A DNA stretch of 20,512 nucleotides from Desulfobacteraceae bacterium (lineage in GTDB: Bacteria > Desulfobacterota > Desulfobacteria > Desulfobacterales > DAOWNP01): contig DAOWNP010000002.1 of NCBI GenBank assembly GCA_030642545.1, positions 1-20,512 of the forward strand. Reading direction: 5' to 3'. Shown here piece after piece: positions 8,067 through 15,827 of this stretch (position 1 is its first letter; every line of letters starts with the position of its first letter). The notes below the pieces were generated by a model. It did not search any database and was not told the origin of the DNA. It worked only from the letters and a program-made list of their open reading frames with translations. A program made the position numbers and the translations under genes.

Positions 8067-8621
8067 ATGAAACAGGAATTGATTGAAATAATATGTAAAA
8101 ATTCTTTCCAATATAGTAAAATACCTAAATTTAAACTTGTTTCCGGTAAAATGAGTTGTTTTTATATAAACTGTAAACCAATTACATTAAGTGCAAGAGG
8201 GATGTTTTTAATAGGTAATCTTTTTTTTTTAGAAATATATGATCTTAAACCTGATGCAGTAGGCGGGCTTACTTTTGGAGCTGATCCTATAGCTGTTTCA
8301 ACATCTTTAATTTCAGAAATAAAAAAATCACCTTTTAATGCTTTTTCCATAAGAAAAAATAAAAAAGATCATGGAATAGTTAAATGGATAGAAGGAGACT
8401 TAAAAAAAAATAGTAATGTTGTTATTATTGAAGATGTTGTAACAACAGGAGGATCAACGATAAAAGCTATAAAAAGAGCAAAAGAAGAAGGTTTAAACAT
8501 TTTAAGGGTTATTACTCTAATAGATCGTCAGGAAGGTGGTATTGAAAATATTAAAAAATATATTTCTGATGTAAGATCAATTATTACGAGAGATGAATTA
8601 ATGACACATATTAATAAATAA
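8067..8621 (+). CDS. pyrE: Orotate phosphoribosyltransferase
   Basis: A cytoplasmic 184-residue enzyme that joins orotate and PRPP to give orotidine 5'-phosphate in de novo UMP synthesis. The PRPP-binding motif VVIIEDVVTTGGST is at residues 118-131. The catalytic loop region FSIRKNKKDHG (93-103) carries the conserved Lys and His residues, and KLVSGKMSCFYINCKPIT (23-40) matches the N-terminal orotate-site segment. AAGGA lies about 7 nt before ATG 8067. It is a single-gene unit followed by a terminator at 8688. Regulation may involve the structured leader upstream, since pyrE genes are often attenuated by pyrimidine status in other bacteria. Confidence 0.93.
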   Translation: MKQELIEIICKNSFQYSKIPKFKLVSGKMSCFYINCKPITLSARGMFLIGNLFFLEIYDLKPDAVGGLTFGADPIAVSTSLISEIKKSPFNAFSIRKNKKDHGIVKWIEGDLKKNSNVVIIEDVVTTGGSTIKAIKRAKEEGLNILRVITLIDRQEGGIENIKKYISDVRSIITRDELMTHINK

Positions 8622-8648
8622 CAATTAAAGTTTACCTTCCTAAGAACC

Positions 8649-8694
8649 ACCATGCTCAGATGAGCTCAACAAAGGATGAAAGTCTATGGTCAAA
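8649..8694 (+). ncRNA. Possible 3'-UTR small RNA with competing hairpins
   Basis: This stretch is less AT-biased than its surroundings. ACCAT (8649-8653) can pair with ATGGT (8686-8690), enclosing the small hairpin GCTCAGATGAGC (8654-8665). That closing stem overlaps the left arm of the terminator (8688-8694), so both cannot form at once. No downstream plus-strand gene exists to be controlled. A 3'-derived small RNA of the pyrE transcript is one reading. Low confidence: no homologue is recognised. Confidence 0.25.
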
Positions 8695-8716
8695 TCATTT
8701 TTTTTGACCTTTTTTA
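8688..8716 (+). terminator. Rho-independent terminator after pyrE
   Basis: GGTCAAA (8688-8694) and TTTGACC (8703-8709) form a 7-bp stem with an 8-nt loop, followed by a T-run at 8710-8715. It ends the pyrE transcript. Confidence 0.8.
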
Positions 8717-8750
8717 ATATATTAAAATAACAGTATTAAAAGAGACTTTC

Positions 8751-8795
8751 ATATAAAGTAAAAGTATGAATAATTTTCATATTATTACTTTATAT
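8751..8795. terminator. Long AT-rich hairpin between convergent pyrE and queD
   Basis: An 11-bp perfect stem (8751-8761 with 8785-8795) continues into a 7-bp inner stem (8764-8770 with 8776-8782) around a 5-nt loop. It lies 4 nt beyond the queD stop. It has no clear T-run on the minus-strand exit side, so it may protect the queD 3' end rather than terminate alone. Confidence 0.55.
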
Positions 8796-8799
8796 AAAA

Positions 8800-9171
8800 T
8801 CAATTTAATATATATTTTGCGCTTGAATTTTCAGATTCCCAAATAGTTACATAATAAACTTTAACTGATTTATTTTCTATTTTTTTCTGATATTCATCTG
8901 CTATATACTTAGCTATATTTTCAGATGATGGAATAATATTTTTTAAACAATCTATTTCATTTAAAAATGTATGATCAAGCCTGTCTATTATTTCAGATAA
9001 ATATTTTTTTATTATTCCAAAATCCATTACAACTCCAGCTTTATCCAATTTATCACTTTTTATACATAATTCAACTTTCCAGTTATGACCATGAAGATTT
9101 TCACATTTTTTAGATACCATTTTAAGTTTATGAGCAGCAGCAAAATGAGTTAATACCTTTAATTCATACAT
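8800..9171 (-). CDS. queD: 6-carboxy-5,6,7,8-tetrahydropterin synthase (QueD/PTPS family)
   Basis: A 123-residue cytoplasmic enzyme of the 6-pyruvoyl-tetrahydropterin synthase fold. It makes 6-carboxytetrahydropterin from dihydroneopterin triphosphate in queuosine biosynthesis. Zinc ligands are His14 in AAAHKL and His27/His29 in HGHNW. The catalytic Cys23 in CENLHGH and the LDHTFLN motif (65-71) are in place, and IWESENSS near the end holds the pterin-binding Glu. ATG 9171 is used because GGAG lies 8 nt upstream; a GTG at 9180 overlaps that site. It is downstream of dnaJ on the same strand but separated by a 206-nt gap holding a palindromic element, so joint transcription is uncertain. queC and queE are not in the window. 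Confidence 0.9.
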   Translation of the reverse strand: MYELKVLTHFAAAHKLKMVSKKCENLHGHNWKVELCIKSDKLDKAGVVMDFGIIKKYLSEIIDRLDHTFLNEIDCLKNIIPSSENIAKYIADEYQKKIENKSVKVYYVTIWESENSSAKYILN

Positions 9172-9275
9172 TAAAAACACTCCATATATCTAAGCTTATA
9201 GTTATATTAGGAAAAAAACTTTATAAATTACAAAACTTGTTTTTTTTATTTGTTTTGTTCTTATTCCTTCTTACC

Positions 9276-9356
9276 GTCATTCCGGCAAAAGCCGGAATCC
9301 AGAATAATTCCAACAACATAATAAAGCTGGATGCTGGATCTTTGTCCGGCATGACA
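9276..9356. repeat. G+C-rich extragenic palindromic element (MITE-like)
   Basis: The element is bounded by GTCATTCCGGC on the left and GCCGGAC/CATGAC on the right. It contains the hairpin TTCCGGC-AAAA-GCCGGAA (9280-9297) and a second pairing of ATCCAG (9297-9302) with CTGGAT (9327-9332). Composition is far richer in G+C than the surroundings. Elements of this kind, with a palindromic CATTCCGGC...GCCGGAATCCAG core, are dispersed between genes in many proteobacteria. It lies between dnaJ and queD. Confidence 0.75.
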
Positions 9357-9377
9357 GCAGAACTTTGGACTCTCAAT

Positions 9378-10466
9378 TTATTTAAATATTTTTTTAAATT
9401 TTGTTGAAAATTTTTCATTTTCTATTTTAGAAAATTTCTTTAAAAGATCTTCTTGTTTTTTATTTAAATTAACAGGGGTTTTTATATCAACCTGTATAAT
9501 CTGATCTCCTGTATAACCTCCTCTTAAAGATGGGACACCTTTACCTTTTAATTTAAATATATCACCATATTGAGTACCTTTTGGTATTTTTAATTTTTCT
9601 TCTCCTTTTAAAGTTGGTACTTTTATATTATCTCCTATAGCAGCCTGTATAAAAGATATTGGTATGGTACATATAATATCCGTATCATTTCTCTGAAATA
9701 TTTTATGCTTTTTTACCCTTATAAAAACATAAAGATCTCCGGGAGGCCCGCCTCTCTCACCTGGTTCTCCTTCATTTGTTAATCTTAATCTTGATCCATC
9801 ATCAACACCAGCAGGAATTTTTAAAGAAACTTTCTTTTTTTCAATAACATTTCCTGATCCATTACATTCAGTACATGGATGTGTTATAATCTGACCTGTT
9901 CCCTGACATGAAGGACATGTAGATCTTACTGTAAAAAACCCCTGTGAACGGGAAATTTGTCCTGTTCCATGACAATGTATACACTTTTCTGGAGTTGTAT
10001 CAGATTCACATCCAGATCCATCACATTTTTTACAAAAAACACTTTTTTCCAAATTAATTTCAGTTTCAATACCAAAAACAGCATCAATAAACTCTATAAC
10101 AATATCATAACGAAGATCAGCACCTTTTCTAACTCTATTTCTTGAACTTCTCTTCCCCCCAAAACCAAAAACATCTTCAAAAATATCTCCAAAACCTGAA
10201 AATATATCATTAAAACCTGAATTTCCTGTTCCTGATTCTTCTAAACCTCTATGACCATATTGATCATATATATTTCTTTTTTCAGAATCACATAAAATTT
10301 CATAAGCTTCTGTAGCTTCTTTAAATTTTTCTGTAGCTTCATCATCATTCTGATTTCTATCAGGATGATATTTAAAAGCAAGTTTTCTATATTTTGATTT
10401 TATTTCAACTTCACCTGTAATCTTGGTAACCCCAAGAACTTCATAATAATCTCGTTTACCTTCCAT
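9378..10466 (-). CDS. dnaJ: Chaperone protein DnaJ
   Basis: A 362-residue type I J-domain co-chaperone that stimulates DnaK ATP hydrolysis. The J domain occupies residues 5-70 with HPD at 34-36. A Gly/Phe-rich segment runs from about 72 to 108. The zinc-finger domain has four repeats: CKKCDGSG (145), CIHCHGTG (162), CPSCQGTG (184) and CTECNGSG (198). The C-terminal substrate-binding domains end at FKKIFK. AGGA lies about 6 nt before ATG 10466. Length is slightly shorter than E. coli DnaJ (376). dnaK and grpE are not adjacent, so this copy is separated from the usual heat-shock cluster or is a paralogue; all type I features are intact. Confidence 0.95.
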   Translation of the reverse strand: MEGKRDYYEVLGVTKITGEVEIKSKYRKLAFKYHPDRNQNDDEATEKFKEATEAYEILCDSEKRNIYDQYGHRGLEESGTGNSGFNDIFSGFGDIFEDVFGFGGKRSSRNRVRKGADLRYDIVIEFIDAVFGIETEINLEKSVFCKKCDGSGCESDTTPEKCIHCHGTGQISRSQGFFTVRSTCPSCQGTGQIITHPCTECNGSGNVIEKKKVSLKIPAGVDDGSRLRLTNEGEPGERGGPPGDLYVFIRVKKHKIFQRNDTDIICTIPISFIQAAIGDNIKVPTLKGEEKLKIPKGTQYGDIFKLKGKGVPSLRGGYTGDQIIQVDIKTPVNLNKKQEDLLKKFSKIENEKFSTKFKKIFK

Positions 10467-10621
10467 TTATATTCCTAATCATTTATATTATCTTGTTTAT
10501 AAATTAATATTATGTTAAATCCTTTAAAATAAATACTTTAAACTACTTATATATGATATTAAAACAAAAAAATCAAAATTATTTTATTTTAATAATAATA
10601 AAAACATAATTGGTATTGTCA

Positions 10622-11338
10622 ATGGATAACAAAAACGAACTTCCTTTTATTAAAGCTATGTTTGAAAATATAGCTCAAAATTATGATTTTTTAAATAAAT
10701 TATTAAGTTTAAAACAAGATGTTTATTGGCGTAAAAAAATGATATCTTCTCTTAAGCTTAAAGATAATTCTAAAATTCTTGATATTGCATGTGGAACAGG
10801 AGATGTTATTATTGAAATAATGAAAAATAATCATAAAAATATACAAATATATGGTGCTGATTTTTCAAAAAACATGCTTTCTATAGCAATAAAAAAAATC
10901 AAAATTAAAAATTACCTTTTAAAGGTTAATTTTTTACTTACAAATGCGTTATATCTTCCTTTTTTAAATGAAAGCTTTAATGCTGTAACAATAGCTTTTG
11001 GTATAAGAAATATATCAAACAAAGATCAGGCTTTAAAAGAATTTTATAATATTTTAAAACCAGGTGGAACACTTGCTATTCTTGAACTAACAACTCCTAA
11101 ATCAGTATTTTTTTTAAAACTCTATATGATTTATTTCAAAAAAATACTGCCTCTTATAGGTCAATTTTTTTCAAAAAACAGACAAGCTTACAGATATCTT
11201 CCTGAATCTGTACAAAATTTTCCAACTTCTGATATTTTTATAGATAATATAAAAAAAGCAGGATTTATAAAAGTGAATCAAACTAAATTAACTTTAGGAA
11301 TTACAACTCTTTTTATTGGTTATAAACAAATTATATGA
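10622..11338 (+). CDS. ubiE: Demethylmenaquinone/ubiquinone C-methyltransferase
   Basis: A 238-residue SAM-dependent methyltransferase of the UbiE/MenG family. In a sulfate reducer it should catalyse the last step of menaquinone synthesis, methylating demethylmenaquinone. The family N-terminus FENIAQNYDFLNKLLSL is present; SAM motif I is ILDIACGTGD (52-61), then GADFSKNML, and the AFGIRNI signature precedes LKPGGTLAILELT. The ATG at 10622 is preferred over the TTG at 10610; neither has a clear ribosome site. The last 8 bp overlap the convergent nadB, leaving no room for a terminator between them. Other menaquinone genes are not in the window. The alternate symbol is menG. Confidence 0.9.
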   Translation: MDNKNELPFIKAMFENIAQNYDFLNKLLSLKQDVYWRKKMISSLKLKDNSKILDIACGTGDVIIEIMKNNHKNIQIYGADFSKNMLSIAIKKIKIKNYLLKVNFLLTNALYLPFLNESFNAVTIAFGIRNISNKDQALKEFYNILKPGGTLAILELTTPKSVFFLKLYMIYFKKILPLIGQFFSKNRQAYRYLPESVQNFPTSDIFIDNIKKAGFIKVNQTKLTLGITTLFIGYKQII

Positions 11339-12959
11339 CAAAAGGTCTTCTCAATATTGTATCTTTTTGCCATTTTTTATTATCTTTTTCAGGATATGCT
11401 ATATTGTAATGTAAACCCCGACTCTCCTTTCTATGTAAAGCACATTTTATTATAAGATCTGCAACCACAGATAGATTTCTTAATTCAATAAGATCAGATG
11501 TAACTTTAAAATCCCAGTAATAATCATTAATTTCACTTATAATATTATCTATTCTTCTTTTTGCTCTTGCAAGTCTTTTATTTGATCTGACAATTCCTAC
11601 ATAATTCCACATAATTCGTCTAATTTCATCCCAATTATGTGAAATCATAATAAGTTCATCACTATCTACAGTTCCTGTTTCATCCCATAAAGGAATATTT
11701 AAATCAGGTCTTTTTTTTATAATTTTTAATTCTTTTATAGCACGAAATGCTGCTTTATCAGAATAAACAAGAGCTTCTAATAAAGAATTACTTGCAAGTC
11801 TGTTTGCTCCATGTAAACCTGTACAAGCTGTTTCTCCTACAGCATAAAGATATTTTATATTTGTCCTTCCGTATATATCTGTTGAAATTCCTCCACATAT
11901 ATAATGAGCTGCAGGAACAACAGGTATAGGATCTTTTGTCATATCAAATCCATAAATATTGCATTGTTTATAAAGATTTGGAAACCTTTTCTTTATAAAT
12001 TCACTTTTTTTATGAGATATATCTAAATAAACACAATTATCCCCTCTTTTTTTTAATTCAGAATCAATAGCTCTTGCTACAACATCTCTACAAGCTAAAT
12101 CTTTTTCTTTATCATATTTAAACATAAAGGGTTCACCTCCCTTATTTATTAATACTGCTCCTTCCCCTCTAACAGCTTCTGAAATTAAAAAATTTTTAGC
12201 TTTAGGATGATATAAACATGTTGGATGAAATTGAACAAATTCAAGATTAGCTATAGTTGTTCCAGCTCTATAACCCATAGCTATGCCATCTCCTGTAGCA
12301 ATATCGGGATTACTCGTATACAAATATACTTTTCCGATACCTCCTGTTGCAAGTAAAGTTATTTTAGAATTAAATGTTTTTACTTTTTTATTTTTTCTAT
12401 CTAAAACATAAGCTCCACAACATGTATCTTCATAATTAGTTACAACAAATCCTCTTTTTATTCTCGTTGAACGTGTAATTAAATCAATTGCTATATGATG
12501 TTCATATATATCTATATTTTTATGTTTATAAACACATTGCACCAGTACATTTTCAACCTCTCTTCCTGTCATATCCTGAGCATGAACAATACGTTTTTGA
12601 GAATGACCTCCTTCTCTGCCTAAATCAAAATTTTGTGAATTTTCATCTTCTTTAATATTAAAATTAACTCCAAAGTCAATTAATTCTTTTATTCTTTCAG
12701 GACCGCCCTTTACAACCATTTCAACAACATCTTTATTACATAAATCCACACCTGAAGAAAGAGTATCTTTTATATGTAAATCAAATGAATCTAAAGAACT
12801 AAAAACCGAAGCTATCCCACCCTGAGCATGATTTGTATTACTCTCTTTTATCTCTTTTTTTGTTATTAAAGCAACTCTGCCATACTGTGCTACTTTTAAA
12901 GCAAAAGTAAGACCTGCTACACCACTTCCTATTACTAAAAAATCTACTGTTACTTCCAT
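11331..12959 (-). CDS. nadB: L-aspartate oxidase
   Basis: A 542-residue FAD enzyme oxidising L-aspartate to iminoaspartate, the first step of de novo NAD synthesis. The Rossmann motif is GSGVAG (11-16) after DFLVI. Other fumarate reductase/succinate dehydrogenase-family signatures are NTNHAQGGIA, EGGHSQKRIVHA, EFVQFHPTCL, RDVVARAI with the active-site Arg, PAAHYICGGI with the active-site His, and GLHGANRLASNSLLEALV. In anaerobes fumarate is the likely electron acceptor. Length and spacing match NadB rather than SdhA. AAGGA is about 9 nt before ATG 12959. It lies 74 nt after the SH3/anchor gene on the same strand. nadA and nadC are not adjacent. Confidence 0.93.
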   Translation of the reverse strand: MEVTVDFLVIGSGVAGLTFALKVAQYGRVALITKKEIKESNTNHAQGGIASVFSSLDSFDLHIKDTLSSGVDLCNKDVVEMVVKGGPERIKELIDFGVNFNIKEDENSQNFDLGREGGHSQKRIVHAQDMTGREVENVLVQCVYKHKNIDIYEHHIAIDLITRSTRIKRGFVVTNYEDTCCGAYVLDRKNKKVKTFNSKITLLATGGIGKVYLYTSNPDIATGDGIAMGYRAGTTIANLEFVQFHPTCLYHPKAKNFLISEAVRGEGAVLINKGGEPFMFKYDKEKDLACRDVVARAIDSELKKRGDNCVYLDISHKKSEFIKKRFPNLYKQCNIYGFDMTKDPIPVVPAAHYICGGISTDIYGRTNIKYLYAVGETACTGLHGANRLASNSLLEALVYSDKAAFRAIKELKIIKKRPDLNIPLWDETGTVDSDELIMISHNWDEIRRIMWNYVGIVRSNKRLARAKRRIDNIISEINDYYWDFKVTSDLIELRNLSVVADLIIKCALHRKESRGLHYNIAYPEKDNKKWQKDTILRRPFVI

Positions 12960-13033
12960 TTTAAATATTCCTTAAAAAATACATAAATTATTACTTTTTT
13001 TTATTATAAAATTTAATATATATTTTTTAAAAT

Positions 13034-13675
13034 TTAATATACTAAAGAAGATTTTCTCTTACCTTTTTTTGATATAATACCTATAATAAAACCTATAAAA
13101 AGTATACCTGCTCCTGTTAATAACATTTTTATATTTCTTTGAAATAAACTTTCTTCTAATTCATTAGCTTTATGCGTTTGTTCTAAAAGATCAGCTGACA
13201 TTTTTTTATATTTTTTTTTAATATCTAAAAAAGTAGCTGAATCTGTTTTAAGTTTTTTATATGAAAAATCAATATCTTTTAATTTTTTATTAATATCAAA
13301 TAAATTTTTCGTTAAAACTTTATTTTTAGATTTATATTCTTTATTTTCTTTTTTCAATAAAACGGTTTGATTACTAAGTAAATTTAATTTTTTATTTACT
13401 TTTTCAAGCCTTATTCCTTTTGGAACTTCAGAAGTTAAAAACTGACTTAATACCCATCCTTCATTTTTATTAGAAAGAATAATTTTAGACCAATCATCTT
13501 TTTTTTCAATAACTTTAACTTTATATCCAGATTTTAAATATTTTATAATTTTATAATTTAAACCAGGGTTTGATCTAAAAGTTATTTTTAGTACATCTGT
13601 TACATACATAGATTCAGATAAACAAAAAGATGAAGTTAAAATTAAAAAAGAAATTATTATTATAAAATATTTCAT
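13034..13675 (-). CDS. SH3-domain protein with coiled coil and C-terminal membrane anchor (TIGR04211-like)
   Basis: A 213-residue protein with a signal peptide (about 1-21), an N-terminal bacterial SH3 domain (about 22-82, FRSNPGLNYKII to NEGWVLSQFL), a Lys/Leu-rich coiled coil (about 88-180), and a C-terminal transmembrane helix (about 183-203, AGILFIGFIIGII) followed by a basic tail. This domain order matches the SH3-and-anchor protein family; E. coli YgiM is of this type. Topology predicts a periplasmic domain tethered by the C-terminus. AAGGAG lies about 11 nt before ATG 13675. The function is unknown beyond probable envelope attachment. It may share a transcript with nadB, with no evident functional link. 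Confidence 0.85.
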   Translation of the reverse strand: MKYFIIIISFLILTSSFCLSESMYVTDVLKITFRSNPGLNYKIIKYLKSGYKVKVIEKKDDWSKIILSNKNEGWVLSQFLTSEVPKGIRLEKVNKKLNLLSNQTVLLKKENKEYKSKNKVLTKNLFDINKKLKDIDFSYKKLKTDSATFLDIKKKYKKMSADLLEQTHKANELEESLFQRNIKMLLTGAGILFIGFIIGIISKKGKRKSSLVY

Positions 13676-13968
13676 ATTTATTTATTCTCCTTATTTTTAT
13701 ATTAAAAGTAATATATAGTTTATATTTATATATATAAACTATATATTATACAATGTTTATATATATAATAAGTAGTTTATCATACTTAAATAACAGCTTA
13801 TTTTTTAAAAAATTTTATATTAAAAACATTTGATTTTTTATTAATAAAAATATATTTATTAATAAATATTTTTATATGTTTATAACATATACTGTTTTTA
13901 TTATTTTGTTAACATATTTATTAATAAAAAAAATAAATATATATTATTTTTATAGTAAGGAAAAAATT
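13676..13968. other. AT-rich divergent intergenic region with inverted repeats
   Basis: This 293-nt gap separates the minus-strand SH3/anchor gene and the plus-strand TPR gene. It is almost entirely A/T. It holds the long palindrome listed at 13711-13746 and a second imperfect inverted repeat at about 13843-13876. A short open stretch from ATG 13876 continues in frame into the TPR gene, but it is treated here as untranslated because the ribosome site favours 13969. Confidence 0.6.
13711..13746. promoter_or_regulatory. 15-bp perfect AT palindrome in divergent promoter region
   Basis: ATATATAGTTTATAT (13711-13725) and its exact reverse complement (13732-13746) flank a 6-nt spacer. The AGTTTA/TAAACT core breaks the plain AT alternation, so the symmetry is not just low complexity. 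It could be an operator or a cruciform/hairpin. Confidence 0.4.
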
Positions 13969-14589
13969 ATGGAAAAAGCTAAAAATGTAGATGATTATAT
14001 AGATATGCAAAAAAATGCTATACAATCAAATCCTGAATGTTCTGTAAATCATTATAATTTAGCCACTGCTTTTTTAGGCAAAAAAAATTATGAAGAAGCG
14101 GAAAGATCTTTTCTTTGTGCTTTAGATAATAGTCCTAATCTTGTTGAAGCATATATTCAGCTTGGGGGAATACGTCTTGCACAAAATGATTTAGATGGAT
14201 GTTTACATTATAACAGGTTAGCTGTAAAATATAGAGCTGGTTTTGCTATAGGATATGGAAATATAGGATTTGCTTTACTTCAAAAAGGTGATTATGAAGA
14301 AGCTGTTGTTGCTTTAAAAAAAGCTATAAAATTTAATCCTAAGTTTATTCAGGCATATGCGACTCTTGCAAATGCTTATTTAATGAATAAAGAGATTGAT
14401 GAAAGCATAGAAATTAATCTTAAAGCTATGGAGATAGATAGTGATTTTCCTATCATACATAATAATTTAGCTATTGCATATATTGAAAAAAAAGAATATA
14501 GACTTGCTGTTAAACATTGTGATAAATCAGTTGAGTTAGGATTTTCTGTTGCAGAAGAAATTTTAGAAGAATTAAAAATATATAGATAA
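13969..14589 (+). CDS. Tetratricopeptide-repeat protein upstream of the dsr region
   Basis: A 206-residue cytoplasmic protein built of about five TPR units covering residues 24-193. Clear units include HYNLATAFLGKKNYEEAERS, YGNIGFALLQKGDYEEAV and HNNLAIAYIEKKEYRLAV. TPR repeats mediate protein-protein contact, and no catalytic domain is present. ATG 13969 is chosen because AAGGA lies 8 nt upstream. An upstream in-frame ATG at 13876 would add a hydrophobic 31-residue leader (FITYTVFIILLTYLLI) that could act as a membrane anchor, and I cannot exclude it. The gene precedes the unknown 385-residue gene and dsrAB in the same orientation, with a terminator-like hairpin directly after. A role as an assembly or scaffold factor for the sulfite-reduction machinery is only a guess from position. 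Confidence 0.82.
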   Translation: MEKAKNVDDYIDMQKNAIQSNPECSVNHYNLATAFLGKKNYEEAERSFLCALDNSPNLVEAYIQLGGIRLAQNDLDGCLHYNRLAVKYRAGFAIGYGNIGFALLQKGDYEEAVVALKKAIKFNPKFIQAYATLANAYLMNKEIDESIEINLKAMEIDSDFPIIHNNLAIAYIEKKEYRLAVKHCDKSVELGFSVAEEILEELKIYR

Positions 14590-14620
14590 TTCATTTTTAT
14601 CCATTTAATAATAATAAAGT

Positions 14621-14657
14621 AAGCGATTAATAAATTTAAAATTATTAATCGCTTTTT
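14621..14657 (+). terminator. Rho-independent terminator/attenuator after the TPR gene
   Basis: AAGCGATTAATAA (14621-14633) pairs perfectly with 14642-14654 around an 8-nt loop, followed by T's to 14657. The next start codon, at 14670, is only 12 nt beyond, so transcription of that gene from the TPR side would have to read through. Confidence 0.85.
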
Positions 14658-14669
14658 AGTTTATGAAAA

Positions 14670-15827
14670 ATGATTTTTAAAGAAAATATTAATTTTTATA
14701 TATCAAATATTAAAAAACCAGTTAATAAAAAAGATGAAATATGGGAAAAACAATTCCCTTTAGAATTAGTAAATTTTACAGAAAAAAAAGTAGATAATAG
14801 TTATTTAACATATGGTGATTATTTTGGATTAATATATAATTTTATAACATATAATAATTTTAAAAATATATTAACAGCTATTTATAAAATTAATAATAAA
14901 ATAATTAATGAAGATATAGAAAATATTAATATATATTTAAAAAAGCATGGTCAATTTTATCATCCTTCAAAAATAGATATTATCATTAAAAAAAATAATA
15001 AAATATCTCTTGTATTAAATATAGCTTTAAATAAAGAGGGTAAATCTGTTATAAACAGAGAATATAATATACTAAAAGAAATTAATATAAAATATAAGAA
15101 TACGTATTTACCTGAAGTTTTTAATTTATGTGAAATTAAAGTAAATGATGATTTAAAAGCTATTTTATTTTTGGGGCAATGGTTTGAAAATTTCTGTGAA
15201 TTTCATATTTCTATGGATTTAAATAATATAAAAAAAATTATAGTATGGAATTTTACAGAAAAAAATTATTATCTTTCAGGTAAACAGGAAAAAGAACTTT
15301 ATAAAAATGTAGCAAAAATAATTACTTTTTATTATAATCCTGAAACATTTGAACAAATTTATCCATGGCATCATGCTGCAGGTGATTTTGTAATAAAAAA
15401 AAATAGTGATCAAATTGATTTAAAATTAATTACAGTAAGACAATATCTGCCAATGGTAGATACTGTTAAAAAAGATATTGTTTTTCAAATAGAAATTTTA
15501 CTTCTGTTTTTTTTAAATTTATCTATAAGAATACGTATAGACAGATTAGATGGAACAGGAGGTATAGTCTGGTCAAATGATATAGCAATAGATGGTTTTA
15601 TTGAAGGGTTTTGCCAGGCTATGAATGAAAAAAATAATACAAATTGTATAAATATATATAGTTGTTTTAAAGATTTTATTTTAAATTTAGAAAAAGAAGA
15701 ATTAAATTATTATTTTAAAGAAATTTTAGAATCATATAATAATAAAACATCTGAAGTAGAATTTATAAATAATAATTTAAAAAAACATATTTCTCTTTTA
15801 CATAAAAAAATTAAAAATTATTTTTAA
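14670..15827 (+). CDS. Unrecognised 385-residue protein upstream of dsrAB
   Basis: I do not recognise this protein as a named family. It is soluble, with no signal peptide or certain membrane helix (VFQIEILLLFFLNLSI at 271-286 is hydrophobic but mixed). A pattern loosely like an aminoglycoside-phosphotransferase/kinase fold can be seen: KIDIIIKKN...SLVLNIAL (101-120) as beta strands, REYNILKEI (130-138) like an alpha-C helix, AILFLGQWFENF (164-175) like a hinge, and YPWHHAAGDFVIKK (231-244) followed by IDLKLITVRQY (249-259), resembling an HxxGD catalytic loop. A late GTGGIVWSND (295-304) is also notable. This is an inference from spacing, not homology. ATG 14670 has no clear ribosome site and follows a terminator hairpin by 12 nt. 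The gene is the immediate upstream neighbour of dsrA on the same strand, 296 nt away. Its composition is among the most AT-rich in the window. Confidence 0.7.
   Translation: MIFKENINFYISNIKKPVNKKDEIWEKQFPLELVNFTEKKVDNSYLTYGDYFGLIYNFITYNNFKNILTAIYKINNKIINEDIENINIYLKKHGQFYHPSKIDIIIKKNNKISLVLNIALNKEGKSVINREYNILKEINIKYKNTYLPEVFNLCEIKVNDDLKAILFLGQWFENFCEFHISMDLNNIKKIIVWNFTEKNYYLSGKQEKELYKNVAKIITFYYNPETFEQIYPWHHAAGDFVIKKNSDQIDLKLITVRQYLPMVDTVKKDIVFQIEILLLFFLNLSIRIRIDRLDGTGGIVWSNDIAIDGFIEGFCQAMNEKNNTNCINIYSCFKDFILNLEKEELNYYFKEILESYNNKTSEVEFINNNLKKHISLLHKKIKNYF

Noticed and set aside
9221..9418. 65-codon minus-strand frame with WIPAFAGMT
   Set aside because: The peptide is the translation of the palindromic repeat and overlaps the dnaJ end in another frame; this is a frequent false gene.
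14376..14594. 72-codon minus-strand frame over the TPR gene
   Set aside because: Antisense shadow of repeat units; no independent support.
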